Counted from the stretch's first letter, positions 25,848-35,620 are shown. The stretch: DNA of 61,806 nucleotides from Acidimicrobiaceae bacterium (GCA_003162395.1 PMON01000041.1:1143-62948); one strand, 5' to 3'. Notes: generated by a model from the letters alone, not told the origin. Numbers and translations are program-made.

Positions 25848-26048
25848 CGAGGACCTCCAAGGGCTCAGTCTGCGACATCAACGGTACCGCGTCGGTGTCG
25901 CGTCCAGGCGCCCAACCAGTTGGTCATGAGGCACTGTTTTCCACAAGGATTACCTGGAGCTGAAAAACCTTGCGATCTGCAGGCGCGAGACGCTCGAATC
26001 CCCTCTGCTCAGTGCACGGTGACCGCTGGTGGCGGCGAGCGACGGCGT

Positions 26049-26522
26049 TCAGCGACCGTCGGCGGCCGCCTCCAGCGCGGCGATGTCGAGCTTGACCATC
26101 TTCAGCATCGCCTGCATCGTGCGATCGGCGCGCGCGTGGTCAGGGTCACTCATGAGCTCGCCCAAGCGATCGGGAACAACCTGCCATGAGACGCCGAACC
26201 TGTCGACAAGCCAGCCGCACTGGACGTCCTTCCCGCCGTCGCCCAGTCGATCCCAGTAGTAGTCGACCTCGGCTTGGTCGGTGCAGTTGACGACGAAAGA
26301 GATCGCCGGCGTGAGCTCGTAGGTGGGACCACCATTGAGCGCCATGAACGCGGTGCCGTCCTACTCGAAGGTCACGACCATGGTCGAGCCCTTCGGGCCG
26401 GGAGCGCCCTCAGGCACCGCGCTCGCACCTGTGCGCCGTGAGTTGGGGAAGATCCCCACGTAGAAGTCTGCGGCTTGGTCGGCCGTACCGTCGAACCACA
26501 GACAAGGGGTGACTGGTGACAT
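26049..26522 (-). pseudogene. VOC-family (PhnB/3-demethylubiquinone-type) gene interrupted by in-frame TAG
   Basis: The gene would encode about 157 residues with two vicinal-oxygen-chelate modules: MSPVTPCLWFDGTADQAADFYVGIFPNS at the start and FMALNGGPTYELTPAISFVVNCTDQAEVDYYWDRL in the second half. A TAG at 26361-26363 splits them in the same frame, exactly where relatives read TFELDG. A single base change from TTG (Leu) or a similar codon would explain it. The downstream part could restart at an ATG at 26345 but would give half a fold. No sign of a stop-suppression system is present. Confidence 0.8.
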
Positions 26523-26700
26523 GCCCGAATCGTACGACAGCAACGCCGCCAGAGAGAGGAGCCATGGACTCCTGCAAGCACGCCGTCCGCCTCGAATCAT
26601 GCTTCGCGCGTGCGGGCGACGTCGATCTCGGGGACAGAGGTCAGCAGCGCGGCGATGTCAAATTGGCAGCGCACGGTAGCCTGCACACCCGGACAATCCT

Positions 26701-27180
26701 ATGAGTGAAAACCCGAACACCCTGACCAAAGAGACCCACGAGCGGCTCGTCGCAGAGCTTGAGGACCTCACCACACGGGGTCGGATCGAGATCGCCTCGG
26801 CGATCGAGGCAGCTCGCGCGCTCGGCGATCTCTCCGAGAACGGCGATTACCACGCCGCGAAGGACTCGCAGGGAAAGATGGAGGCGAGGATCCGCCAGCT
26901 CCAGGCGCTGCTCAAGACCGCCGAGGTCGTCGATGCCAAGCAGGGCAGTGACGGGACCGTGCGACACGGCGTCGTCGTGGCACTGCGCTATGAGGGCGAC
27001 GAGGAAGACGACGTCCAGCGGTACTTCGTCGGCTCCATCGAGGAGCGAGGCGACCTCCCGGTCGCGTCGCCAAGCTCACCTCTCGGCCAGGCGCTCCTCG
27101 GCCGCTCTGCTGGTGCGGTCATCGACTACGCCGCACCGGGCGGGAAGCTCCGAGTGACGCTGGTCGCCGTCGAGGTCTGA
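26701..27180 (+). CDS. greA: Transcription elongation factor GreA
   Basis: A 159-residue factor that rescues backtracked RNA polymerase by stimulating cleavage of the nascent RNA. The N-terminal coiled coil spans about residues 8-75 and ends with GDLSENGDYHAAKDSQGKMEARIRQL, whose acidic residues at the tip are the active ones. The C-terminal FKBP-like domain closes with SPLGQALLGRSAGAVI and a final strand. A TAGCCT hexamer at 26677-26682 could be the -10 element, giving a leader of about 11 bases. A degraded PQ-loop gene reads into its 3' end from the other strand. Confidence 0.93.
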   Translation: MSENPNTLTKETHERLVAELEDLTTRGRIEIASAIEAARALGDLSENGDYHAAKDSQGKMEARIRQLQALLKTAEVVDAKQGSDGTVRHGVVVALRYEGDEEDDVQRYFVGSIEERGDLPVASPSSPLGQALLGRSAGAVIDYAAPGGKLRVTLVAVEV

Positions 27181-27710
27181 GACCAGCTCGTTGCCTCTTG
27201 CAGGGGCGGCGACGACGTCGGCGCGCGGCTGGGTTCGGCGCTGCTCGCCGCGGTGCCGTGCGTGGGCCAACTCCGCGATCGCCTTGCCCGTGAGGCCGTC
27301 GTACACGAGCCACAGCGCGACGCCGGCCGTGCCAAGGAGCCACGAGCTCGTCGACATGCCAAAGGCGCGGGTCACTCGAACGAGCTGGGTGAGCTGCGGC
27401 ATCGGCGTGGCCACGATCTGGACGCCGAGGCAACGGCTCGCAGGAGGCCCCGTCGTCGCGCCGCACCGTCAAGCATCCCGAGGAGACGGATCATGAACGG
27501 TGCGCCGAGGATCGACGACACGACGATCTCTGGCGAGCGCGCCGCGGTGCCGTCGGCCACCCAGAACGCAGACATGCGGAGACGGAGGCTCCAAGTCGTC
27601 GCGTTGACGCCGTCAGGGCCCTGCCGGTAGACACGAACTGGCTGGACTGGCGCGGTCACCGTACTGAGCGCGTCTCCGCCCACCCTCCGAGTGCGATCGG
27701 CAGGGGACAT
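27076..27710 (-). pseudogene. PQ-loop (SWEET/SemiSWEET-like) transporter gene with frameshift
   Basis: Two PQ-loop units lie in different frames. The first (about 27460-27660) reads VQPVRVYRQGPDGVNATTWSL and WVADGTAARSPEIVVSSILGAPFMIRLL. The second (about 27260-27415) reads PQLTQLVRVTRAFGMSTSSWLLGTAGVALWLVYDGLTG. Each has the PQ, gap, R, G(V/M)S/N, W pattern of the family. The frame changes between about 27410 and 27440. The second frame runs on antisense into the greA 3' end and stops at 27076, while the original end was probably near 27190. One indel, a decayed gene or a sequencing error are the options. Confidence 0.55.
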
Positions 27711-27797
27711 CGCGAGATCCTGCAGCGTCGCCCGCTCAAGATTGGGTCATCTCGATGCAGTGTCGCGGACGCCCCCTCATGGACGTAGTGTCAAGCG

Positions 27798-27953
27798 ATG
27801 ATCTTTCGACGACTCGTGCGGCTCGCGTTGCTCGCTGCGCTCGCGAGCGCGGTGCGGGCAAGCATCCAGGCCACGCGCTCCCACACGAAGGCGTCGCAGG
27901 CCGTCCCGGAGAGCGCCGACACCTGGCCGCCGGTCCCACGCCGCCCCCAGTAG
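27798..27953 (+). CDS. Small single-pass membrane protein (51 residues)
   Basis: A short frame starting at ATG 27798 and ending at TAG 27951-27953. It encodes a basic N-terminus and a hydrophobic helix (FRRLVRLALLAALASAV), then a hydrophilic tail ending ADTWPPVPRRPQ. The basic-hydrophobic-TWPP layout recalls tiny anchored proteins in Acidimicrobiia. It converges on serA with 5 bp between stop codons, which suits a real gene filling the gap. The ribosome site is weak. Confidence 0.5.
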   Translation: MIFRRLVRLALLAALASAVRASIQATRSHTKASQAVPESADTWPPVPRRPQ

Positions 27954-27958
27954 CGGCG

Positions 27959-29533
27959 CTACAGCTCCACGCGGTACAGCTCGTGGATCCCGTCGCCCTC
28001 ACGTAGGCGGGCGAGCACGTCATCGCTCGGCGTGCGGTCGCAGGACAGGACCATGAGCGCGGTGCCCGTGGCGGGGCTCGGCCCGACCGCCATCGAGCAG
28101 ATGGACACGTCGGCGCGGCCGAGCTCGGTGCCAACGAGCCCGATCATGCCCGGGCGGTCGTCGTTTCGCACCACGAGCATGTTCGCGGCGGGAGGGATGT
28201 CGACGGTGTGCCCGTCCACGCTCACGATCCTGGCTTCTGTTCGCGCCCCGACCGTCGCGATCGTGCCGGACACCGAGTGCGTCGGAGAGCGGACCGTGAT
28301 CACGCTCACGAACTCAGGGCTCACGATCGTGGCCGTCTCAGCCCAGATGATCCCGAAGGACTCGGCAAGTTGGGGGGCGTTCACGTAGGAAACGGACTGA
28401 TCGGAGTGCACCGAGCACACGCCCTTCAGCACGCACAGCGTGAGGATCGAGGTGCCCGCGCCGGCGAGCTCGCCCTGGAAGTGCACCTCGATCTCGCGGG
28501 GCGGCCCGCCATCGTGCAGGCAGCTAAGGAAGCTGCCGAGCTGCTCGGCGAGCGCCATGAACGGCCGTGCCACGTCAGAGACCTCCTCCGCGGCGACGTT
28601 GACCGCAAAGGGGACGAAGGCACCCGCCAGGGCGAGCTGCACCTGCTCGGCGATGGTCACGCCTGCCTTTTCCTGTGCCTCTTTCGTGCTCGCACCGAGG
28701 TGGGGTGCCACGACGACGCTGTCAAGACCGAAGAGCGGTGAGTCGGTGCACGGCTCGGTCGCGAACACGTCGAGTCCCGCGCCCTGGATGTGACCCGAGG
28801 TGATCGCCTCGACGAGGTCCGTCTCCACGATGATGCCGCCTCGCGCCGTGTTGATGATCCGCTGCCCCACCTTTGCGTGCACGAGGAGCTTGGCGTCGAT
28901 GAGGCCCATTGTCGAGGCGTTCTTCGGGAGGTGCACCGAGACGAAGTCGCTCAGCTCCATGAGCTCTTCGAGTCCCAGCAGCTCCACACCCATGTGCCGA
29001 GCGCGCTCCTCGGACACGAACGGGTCGTAGGCGACCAGGCGCATCCCAAAGGCCAGAGCGCGCTGCGCAACGAGCGCACCGACGCGTCCGAGCCCGATCA
29101 CGCCGAGTGTCTTGCCGGCAAGCTCGACGCCCTCGAACTTGGAGCGCTCCCACTTGCCCGACTTGAGCGACGCGTGCGCCTGGGGGAGGTTCCGGGCCTG
29201 GGCAAGGAGGAGTGCCATCGCCTGCTCGGCCGCGGACAACACGTTTGACTGCGGTGCGTTCACGACCATGATCCCCCGCGCGGTGGCTGCCGCCACGTCG
29301 ACATTGTCGAGTCCGATCCCCGCGCGTCCGACGACCACGAGATCGGTGCCGACATCCAGGACCTCTTCTGTGACCAGGGTCGCAGAGCGGATGATGAGGG
29401 CAGCCGCTCCCCGCACGGCCTCGAGCAGCTGCTCGGGGCTCAGGCCTGACTGAACGTCGACCTCGTGGCCGGCGGCTTGCAGTGCCTCGATGCCTGACGG
29501 GGCGATTTGCTCGGTCACTAGCACGCGTGGCAC
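27959..29533 (-). CDS. serA: D-3-phosphoglycerate dehydrogenase
   Basis: A 524-residue long-form enzyme for the first step of serine synthesis (3-phosphoglycerate to 3-phosphohydroxypyruvate). The substrate/NAD domain shows VVGRAGIGLDNVD, the nucleotide-binding GLGRVG, the LPKNASTMG region, arginine-containing NTARGGI and the His of APHLGAST. The middle part (residues 320-450) is the allosteric-substrate-binding domain of the long actinobacterial form, and the end (ANMLVVRNDDRPGMIGLVG) is an ACT domain for serine feedback. Start GTG at 29533 has AAGGAG upstream. The aminotransferase gene ends 53 bp upstream on the same strand. Confidence 0.95.
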   Translation of the reverse strand: MPRVLVTEQIAPSGIEALQAAGHEVDVQSGLSPEQLLEAVRGAAALIIRSATLVTEEVLDVGTDLVVVGRAGIGLDNVDVAAATARGIMVVNAPQSNVLSAAEQAMALLLAQARNLPQAHASLKSGKWERSKFEGVELAGKTLGVIGLGRVGALVAQRALAFGMRLVAYDPFVSEERARHMGVELLGLEELMELSDFVSVHLPKNASTMGLIDAKLLVHAKVGQRIINTARGGIIVETDLVEAITSGHIQGAGLDVFATEPCTDSPLFGLDSVVVAPHLGASTKEAQEKAGVTIAEQVQLALAGAFVPFAVNVAAEEVSDVARPFMALAEQLGSFLSCLHDGGPPREIEVHFQGELAGAGTSILTLCVLKGVCSVHSDQSVSYVNAPQLAESFGIIWAETATIVSPEFVSVITVRSPTHSVSGTIATVGARTEARIVSVDGHTVDIPPAANMLVVRNDDRPGMIGLVGTELGRADVSICSMAVGPSPATGTALMVLSCDRTPSDDVLARLREGDGIHELYRVEL

Positions 29534-29586
29534 GGCACTCCTTCTGACGGGGTCCCCAAGGCTACGGCGCGCGGCGCCGCGCTCGG

Positions 29587-30801
29587 TCAGCCCAAGGCGA
29601 ACTGAGCGATGCGCTGCACGCCCTCGACCAGGTCGGCGTCCGAGATCGCGCTCGAGAGCCGCAAGTGCCCTGGGGCGCCAAAGGCTTCACCAGGCACCGT
29701 CGCGACGTGCACGGTCGAGAGCAAGCGCTCCGCCAGCTCCGCCGACGTCGTGACCTTTCGGCCAGACAACTCTCGACCGAGCAGCCCCGAGACGTCGGGG
29801 AAGCAGTAGAAGGCGCCGTCGGGGATGACGCAGGACACGCCGTCGATCGCGTTCAGCATGGCCGTCATCGTGGTCCGCCGCCGGTCGAAGGCGGCGCGCA
29901 TCTCTGCGACGGCGGTGAGATCGCCCTCGAGCGCGGCGAGGGCCGCGCGCTGGGAGACGTTGGAGATGTTCGACGTGACCTGTGACTGGAAGGTCGTCGC
30001 GGCGTCGATCACGTCGCGTGGTCCGATCAGCCAGCCGATCCGCCACCCAGTCATCGCGTAGGTCTTGGCGACCCCGTTGACGATGAGTGCGCGATCTGCG
30101 AGCTCAGGCGCGACGACTGGCATCGAGGTCTGGACGGCGTCGCCGAACACCAGGTGCTCGTAGATCTCGTCGCACAGAACCCAGAGGTCGTTCGCCGCGG
30201 CCCACTCCCCGATCTCGCGCACGAGTGACGCGGGATAGACGGATCCGGTCGGGTTGCACGGCGAGTTGAAGATGAGCACCTTGGTCCGCTCAGTGCGTGC
30301 GGCCTCGAGGTCCCGCACCGAGGCGAGGAACCCTGACGAGGCGGTGGTCACGACCGTGACGGGCCTGCCGCCCACCAGCCGGGCCACCTCGGGATAGGTC
30401 GTCCAGTACGGCGAGGGGATGAGCACCTCGTCACCCGGGTCGAGCAGCGTCGTCAGCGCGGTAAATACGGCGTGCTTCGCACCGTTGGTGACGAGGACGT
30501 GGTCAGGGGTGGCGGCGAAACCACTGTCGCGCACGGTCTTGGCGCAGATCGCTGCTCGCAGTGCGGGTAGGCCCGCCGTCGGGGTGTAGTGGTGCATCGC
30601 GGGGTCCCGGCACGCCTCGATGGCAGCCTCGACGATCGAGTCCGGTGTCGGGAAGTCGGGCTCGCCGGCGGCGAAACTGATAACGGGCACGCCTGACGCG
30701 CGCAGCTGCTTGGCCGCGGCATCGACGGCGAGCGTGGCCGACGGCTCGAGCGACGCGAGCGCAGCGGCAACCCGGTGCGTCGCGGTCGAAGCTCCCGCCA
30801 T
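29587..30801 (-). CDS. Class I aminotransferase, aspartate aminotransferase type
   Basis: A 404-residue fold-type I PLP enzyme, probably aspartate aminotransferase. It shows [45 protein letters not shown], the NSPCNPTGS loop, the DEIYEHL aspartate and the PLP lysine in [17 protein letters not shown], followed by a C-terminal substrate arginine in LRLSSA. Start at ATG 30801 gives the usual N-terminus; an ATG at 30810 is possible. It runs head-to-head with serC, the two starts being within a few bases. Its position with serA and serC suggests a role in amino-group supply, but substrate range is not proven. Confidence 0.88.
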   Translation of the reverse strand: MAGASTATHRVAAALASLEPSATLAVDAAAKQLRASGVPVISFAAGEPDFPTPDSIVEAAIEACRDPAMHHYTPTAGLPALRAAICAKTVRDSGFAATPDHVLVTNGAKHAVFTALTTLLDPGDEVLIPSPYWTTYPEVARLVGGRPVTVVTTASSGFLASVRDLEAARTERTKVLIFNSPCNPTGSVYPASLVREIGEWAAANDLWVLCDEIYEHLVFGDAVQTSMPVVAPELADRALIVNGVAKTYAMTGWRIGWLIGPRDVIDAATTFQSQVTSNISNVSQRAALAALEGDLTAVAEMRAAFDRRRTTMTAMLNAIDGVSCVIPDGAFYCFPDVSGLLGRELSGRKVTTSAELAERLLSTVHVATVPGEAFGAPGHLRLSSAISDADLVEGVQRIAQFALG

Positions 30802-30811
30802 GACTGGCATG

Positions 30812-31984
30812 ATGCCATACGTGATCGACGCCGAGGACCTCACGATTCCGTCCCATCTGCTGCCCAAGGACGGGCGATTCGGCTCCGGACCCTCGAAGGT
30901 GCGTGCCGAGCAGGTTGCGTCCCTCGCCGCAGACGCCCCGACGTACCTTGGGACGTCGCACCGTCAAGCGCCGGTCCGCGACATCGTCAGCGAGATCAAA
31001 GCGGCAATGGCGTCGCTCTTCAGCCTGCCTGATGGCTACGAGGTCCTGCTCGGCAACGGGGGGACCACGACGTTCTGGGACGCCGCGACGTTCGGCCTGA
31101 TCGACACGCGCAGCGAGCACTTGTGCTTCGGCGAGTTCTCGTCGAAGTTCGCGGCTGCGACGCGCGCTGCCCCCCACCTCGCCGACCCCGTCATCATCGA
31201 GTCCGAGCCGGGCAGCCATCCCGACGTCGTCGTTGACGACTCCGTCGACACCTACGCCCTCACCCACAACGAGACGTCGACGGGAGTCATGGCCCCGATC
31301 GCGAGGCCGGCCAATGGCGAGGGCATCGTGCTCGTGGACGCGACCAGTGGCGCCGGAGGGCTCCCCGTCGACGCCTCGCAGTTCGACTGCTACTACTTCG
31401 CGCCCCAGAAGTCCTTCGCGAGCGATGCGGGCCTGTGGCTCGCGCTGTGCTCTCCAGCGGCCCTCGAGCGAGTCGAGCGCATTCCTGCGAGCCGATGGGT
31501 CCCGCCATCGCTCGACCTCAAGATCGCGCTCGACAACTCGCGGCTGAACCAGACCTACAACACCCCCGCGCTCGCGACGCTGCACCTCCTTCGCTCCCAG
31601 GTGCGCTGGATGCTGTCAAATGGTGGGCTCGAGTTCACGACGGGGCGCTGCGACCGGTCCGCCGACGTCCTCTACGGCTGGGCCGAGGCGAGCGAGTTCG
31701 CCCAGCCCTTCGTCGAGAAGCGTTCGATGCGAAGCCACGTGGTCGGCACCATCGACTTCGACCAGTCGATCGACGCGCTCAAGGTCGCGGGCATCCTGCG
31801 CGCGAACGGGGTCGTCGACACCGACCCCTACCGCAAGCTCGGCCGCAACCAGCTGCGCATCGCGTTGTTCCCCGCGATCGACGCCGAGGACGTGGCCGCG
31901 CTGTGCGGATGCATCGACTGGATCGTCGAGGCTCTCGGGCCGAGCTCGCACGGTGGGCGCACCGGCGCACGACCTCAGTCGTGA
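30812..31984 (+). CDS. serC: Phosphoserine aminotransferase
   Basis: A 390-residue PLP enzyme of the actinobacterial SerC type, converting 3-phosphohydroxypyruvate to phosphoserine. Recognisable parts are [54 protein letters not shown], the DATSGAGG region and the PLP lysine in [16 protein letters not shown]. Start at ATG 30812 or the adjacent ATG at 30809. It is divergent from the aspartate-type aminotransferase with overlapping start regions, so its promoter must lie inside that gene. Its 3' end overlaps the convergent secreted-protein gene by 10 bp. Confidence 0.93.
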   Translation: MPYVIDAEDLTIPSHLLPKDGRFGSGPSKVRAEQVASLAADAPTYLGTSHRQAPVRDIVSEIKAAMASLFSLPDGYEVLLGNGGTTTFWDAATFGLIDTRSEHLCFGEFSSKFAAATRAAPHLADPVIIESEPGSHPDVVVDDSVDTYALTHNETSTGVMAPIARPANGEGIVLVDATSGAGGLPVDASQFDCYYFAPQKSFASDAGLWLALCSPAALERVERIPASRWVPPSLDLKIALDNSRLNQTYNTPALATLHLLRSQVRWMLSNGGLEFTTGRCDRSADVLYGWAEASEFAQPFVEKRSMRSHVVGTIDFDQSIDALKVAGILRANGVVDTDPYRKLGRNQLRIALFPAIDAEDVAALCGCIDWIVEALGPSSHGGRTGARPQS

Positions 31985-32772
31985 TGCCGGGACAGGAACG
32001 AGTCGACCGAGAGCACGCACAGTTGGCGGTCCCGCGACGGGAGCGTGCAGGTGATCAGCCACGCCCGGGGTTCGCGCAGACCACGTCGCGGGCGCCACAC
32101 CATGGCGCCGTAGGCGGCATCCGAGCCGCCCGATGGTCGACCGGCCCCGAACACACCCGGCGGGTCGATGAACTTGGTCCGTGAGCGCGACGCGCGCGAG
32201 ACGAGCTCCTCGTGGGCCTCGGCATGCTGGCACGTGATGCCGTAGGTCGCGAGGTAACGGTGCCGAGCCGCGGCGAACAGGCTGCAGGCGGTCTCGAGGC
32301 TGCACCCCCCGCAGCCACCTGTCTGGGACGCGACGATCCCATGGTGCACCACCGCGACGTCCCCCCACGGCGGTCGGGGCTGGCCAGGCGGGTACACGAC
32401 GAGCGTGCTCAGTCCCGCGACGCCGTCAAGCGCGGTGCACTGCCACGTGGCAGGTGCGACCACGTCGAGAGTGCCGAGCGCGTCGGTGAAGGTCGCGAGC
32501 GAGGGCTCGAGGCGGCGCGAGACGACTGCGAGCCTGAAGGCCGGGAGCCCGGCGCGGCCCGACACGGGCGCGCCGAGGTGGGTGGGGCACAGCGTGACCG
32601 GCAGGTTTGCGGTCATGAGCGGGCCCTGCACGGCCCAGCTCCCCGGTCGGTGCACGGCGCTCGACGAGGGCTCCCCGAAGAGCACGGCGACGCTCGCGGC
32701 ACTGGCGACCGAGAGGACGACGACGATGCACGTCGCCCATCGCTTGGTGAGCCGGCTCGGAGTGCGCGTCAT
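31975..32772 (-). CDS. Membrane-anchored or secreted protein, unknown
   Basis: A 265-residue protein with a basic start and one hydrophobic helix (WATCIVVVLSVASAASVAVLFG), serving as signal anchor. The exposed part contains TWQCTALDGVAGLSTLVVYPPGQPRPP and a cysteine-rich GGCGGCSLETACSLFAAARHRYL segment, which suggests disulfides or metal binding. No family is recognised. The ATG at 32772 overlaps the gatB stop as ATGA, so it is translationally coupled as the last gene of the esterase-gatCAB chain. Its role in that operon is not evident. Confidence 0.7.
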   Translation of the reverse strand: MTRTPSRLTKRWATCIVVVLSVASAASVAVLFGEPSSSAVHRPGSWAVQGPLMTANLPVTLCPTHLGAPVSGRAGLPAFRLAVVSRRLEPSLATFTDALGTLDVVAPATWQCTALDGVAGLSTLVVYPPGQPRPPWGDVAVVHHGIVASQTGGCGGCSLETACSLFAAARHRYLATYGITCQHAEAHEELVSRASRSRTKFIDPPGVFGAGRPSGGSDAAYGAMVWRPRRGLREPRAWLITCTLPSRDRQLCVLSVDSFLSRHHD

Positions 32773-34202
32773 CGACTGCGGCGACTGGCAAGCCCTGCGA
32801 TCACAGCCTTGCCATCGGCCTGTCCCTTCGTCTGTTTCATCACGTGGCCCACGAAGAACTGTGCGAGCTTGTCGTCGCCCTGACAGTACCTCGTCCACTC
32901 GTCGGGGAACGATGCGACGACCTCGTCGATGGTCGCGTCGAGAGAGCTGGCGTCGAGCTGCTCGAAGCCTCGGCGCTTCGCGAGCTCGCGGGGGTCCCCG
33001 CCGTGCTCGACGAGATCGGCCAGGACGGCCTTGGCGTGTGTGGCGGAGAGCTCGCCTGCCTGCTCCATCGACAGGACCGTGACGACGTCGTCGACACCGA
33101 GCGTCTCGGCGCCGTTGAGGGCCGCGACTTCGTTCGCCACGCGCGAGAGCGCGCGGGCCGGGTCGACGCCCGAGGACACAGCCGAGGTGACCATCGCGTC
33201 GATGCCGAGCTCGACCACAGAGAGCACCTGGTCGCGCTGCGACGGCGTTGGCTCCCCCAGCAAGGCGAGGAGCGTCGTGCGGCGGGCGGCGGGGAGGGCG
33301 GGGAGCTCCGCGGCGACGCGATCGCGCCAGGGGTCCTCTGGCACGAGTGGGAGCAGGTCCGGCTCGGGAAAGTACCGGTAGTCGTAGGCCTCCTCCTTCG
33401 AGCGCATGGTCACGGTCGTGCCCGCAACCTCGTCCCAGTGCCTCGTCTCTTGGACCACACGGCCGCCGGCGGCGACCAGCTCAGACTGGCGCTCTGCCTC
33501 GTGGTCGACGGCGCGCTGGAGGCTGCGCAGCGAGTTGAGGTTCTTGATCTCACAGCGCGTGCCGAGTGTTGCGTCGCCGACCCTACGGACCGACACGTTG
33601 GCGTCGACGCGCATCGAGCCCTCCTCCATGCGTCCGTCCGAGGCACCCGTCGCTACCAGGATCGAGCGCAGCTCGGCCGCGTACGCACGGGCCTGGGCGG
33701 CGCTCGTGATGTCCGGCGCCGAGACGATCTCGACGAGCGGGACGCCCGCGCGGTTGTAGTCGACCAAGGAGCGCTCGGCGCCATGGATGCGCCCCGACGC
33801 GCCGACGTGCGTCGTCTTGCCGGTGTCCTCCTCCAGATGCGCGCGCTCGATCCTGACGGTCGAGCCGTCGGGAAGCTCGAGCGTGCCTCCCACATTGATC
33901 GGCTCGTCGTACTGGCTGATCTGGTAGTCCTTCGGCATGTCGGGGTAGAAGTAGTTCTTCCGGTGAAACGACGACGGCAGGATCGAGCAGCCGAGCGCGG
34001 TGCCGATCGCCATCGCGAGCTCGACCGCGCCTCGGTTGAGCACGGGCAGCGAGCCCGGGAGCCCGAGGCACACCGGGCAGACGTTCGTGTTCGGCGCGGA
34101 CCCGAAGGCATTCGCGCAGCCGCAGAAGAGCTTGGTCACCGTCTTGAGCTCGGTGTGCACCTCGAGCCCGACGACCATCTCGTAGCCATCGAGAATCGTC
34201 AT
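32769..34202 (-). CDS. gatB: Aspartyl/glutamyl-tRNA amidotransferase subunit B
   Basis: A 477-residue subunit of GatCAB, which makes Gln-tRNA(Gln) and Asn-tRNA(Asn) from mischarged precursors. The kinase-type core begins YEMVVGLEVHTELKT, has KLFCGCANAFGS..NTNVCPVCLGLPGSLP with its Cys pairs, YFYPDMPKDYQISQYD and VDYNRAGVPLVEIVS. The C-terminal helical and YqeY-like tail follows from about residue 300. Length is typical. ATG at 34202 overlaps the gatA stop (ATGA), giving strict subunit coupling. Confidence 0.95.
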   Translation of the reverse strand: MTILDGYEMVVGLEVHTELKTVTKLFCGCANAFGSAPNTNVCPVCLGLPGSLPVLNRGAVELAMAIGTALGCSILPSSFHRKNYFYPDMPKDYQISQYDEPINVGGTLELPDGSTVRIERAHLEEDTGKTTHVGASGRIHGAERSLVDYNRAGVPLVEIVSAPDITSAAQARAYAAELRSILVATGASDGRMEEGSMRVDANVSVRRVGDATLGTRCEIKNLNSLRSLQRAVDHEAERQSELVAAGGRVVQETRHWDEVAGTTVTMRSKEEAYDYRYFPEPDLLPLVPEDPWRDRVAAELPALPAARRTTLLALLGEPTPSQRDQVLSVVELGIDAMVTSAVSSGVDPARALSRVANEVAALNGAETLGVDDVVTVLSMEQAGELSATHAKAVLADLVEHGGDPRELAKRRGFEQLDASSLDATIDEVVASFPDEWTRYCQGDDKLAQFFVGHVMKQTKGQADGKAVIAGLASRRSR

Positions 34203-35620
34203 CTCGGCGCGCCCTCCTCGAGGACCTGGGCGGCAGCGAAGACCAGACGCTCGCTGCGTGCGGGCCCGAGGAGCTGGACGCCGAGGGGCAGCCCGTCCGC
34301 CCCAGAACCGAAGGGCACGGTGATGGCGGGGTCGCCCGAGAGGTTCGAGGGGATCGTGTAGACGTCGGACAGGTACATCGCCATCGGGTCGGTCGTCTTC
34401 GCGCCCAGCTCGAACGCGGTCGTCGGCGCCGTCGCGCCCACGAGGAGGTCCGCGCGCCCGTAGGCGCCGGCGAAGGCTCGCGACAGGAGCGTGCGCACTC
34501 GCTGGGCACGCCCGTAATAGGCGTCGTAGTAGCCCGCCGACAGCGCGTAGGTCCCGAGCATGATCCGGCGCTTGACCTCGTCGCCGAAGCCCTTGGTCCT
34601 CGTCGCCACGTTCATCATGGTGAGGTCGTCTGCGTCGACGCGTAGGCCATAGCGCACGCCGTCGTAGCGAGCGAGGTTCGAGCTCGCCTCGGCAGGCGCG
34701 ATCAGGTAGTACGCCGACAGGCCCAGGCGCAGCTCGGGGATCGAGATCTCGATCACCGTGGCGCCGGCGTCGCGCAGCACGGCCGCAGACGCGTTGACTG
34801 CGGCCTCGACGTCCGGTGCGGCACCGTCGAGGAGCTCGCGCACCAGCGCGACCGTGCGTCCCTCAACGCCGTCGTGGAGCGAGGCGACGAGCGAGGGAGC
34901 GGGCTCTTGGAGCGACGTCGAGTCCCTCGGGTCGTGGCCCGCGATCACCTCGAGGCAGACCGCGGCGTCCGCGACGGACCGCGTAAGCGGACCGATCTGG
35001 TCGAGCGAGCTCGCGAAGGCGATGAGCCCGTAGCGCGAGACCATCCCGTAGGTCGGCTTGACCCCGACGACGCCGCACAGCGCGGCGGGCTGGCGGATCG
35101 AGCCGCCAGTGTCGCTCCCGAGCCCGATCGGCACCATGCCCGACGCCACCGCCGCGGCCGATCCGCCCGAGGACCCACCTGGCACCCGGGCGTGGTCATG
35201 CGGGTTGCGCGTCGGCCCGAACGCAGAGTTCTCCGTGGATGAACCCATGGCGAACTCGTCGAGGTTCGTCTTGCCGACCGGGATCGCGCCGGCGCCGAGG
35301 AGCCGGTCGACGACCGTCGCGGTGTAGGGCGGCCGCCAGCCTTCGAGGATCCGGCTCGCAGCGGTCGTCGGCACGCCGCGCGTGCACAGGTTGTCCTTGA
35401 GCGCGATGGGAACGCCCGCGAGCGGCCCGGGGTCCTCGCCGTTTGCGACCGCGCGGTCGACGCGCGCGGCGGCAGAGAGTGCGCCGTCGACATCGACGTG
35501 TAAGAAGGCATTGAGCGCGCCGTTGCCCGCCGCGATCGCGGCGAGCGACCCCTCGGTCAGCGTGGTGGCGGTCGTCTCGCCCCGCCGCACCGAATCGGCG
35601 AGCTCGATCGCGGTCGTCAC
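34199..35620 (-). CDS. gatA: Aspartyl/glutamyl-tRNA amidotransferase subunit A
   Basis: A 473-residue amidase-signature enzyme that releases ammonia from glutamine for GatCAB. The catalytic triad region is complete: Lys in PIALKDNLCTRGVPTT, then PGGSSGGSAAAVASGMVPIGLGSDTGGSIRQPAALCGVVGVKPTYG with the cis-Ser and nucleophile Ser. The C-terminal TVPFGSGADGLPLGVQLLG is typical. GTG start at 35620 overlaps the gatC stop (GTGA). Confidence 0.95.
   Translation of the reverse strand: MTTAIELADSVRRGETTATTLTEGSLAAIAAGNGALNAFLHVDVDGALSAAARVDRAVANGEDPGPLAGVPIALKDNLCTRGVPTTAASRILEGWRPPYTATVVDRLLGAGAIPVGKTNLDEFAMGSSTENSAFGPTRNPHDHARVPGGSSGGSAAAVASGMVPIGLGSDTGGSIRQPAALCGVVGVKPTYGMVSRYGLIAFASSLDQIGPLTRSVADAAVCLEVIAGHDPRDSTSLQEPAPSLVASLHDGVEGRTVALVRELLDGAAPDVEAAVNASAAVLRDAGATVIEISIPELRLGLSAYYLIAPAEASSNLARYDGVRYGLRVDADDLTMMNVATRTKGFGDEVKRRIMLGTYALSAGYYDAYYGRAQRVRTLLSRAFAGAYGRADLLVGATAPTTAFELGAKTTDPMAMYLSDVYTIPSNLSGDPAITVPFGSGADGLPLGVQLLGPARSERLVFAAAQVLEEGAPR

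Noticed and set aside
26361-26363. TAG read as an extra amino acid such as pyrrolysine
   Set aside because: No pyrrolysine genes are seen in the window, the family does not use it, and a nonsense mutation is simpler.
29569-29582. 14-bp palindrome between the aminotransferase and serA
   Set aside because: It is a perfect GC palindrome but leaves no loop and has no T-run, so it is a poor terminator; chance is likely in such GC-rich DNA.
32844-34361. Long open frame on the plus strand opposite gatB and part of gatA
   Set aside because: It is exactly antisense to a clear gatB; the translation is rich in Arg, Ala and Val-type shadow composition and matches no family.
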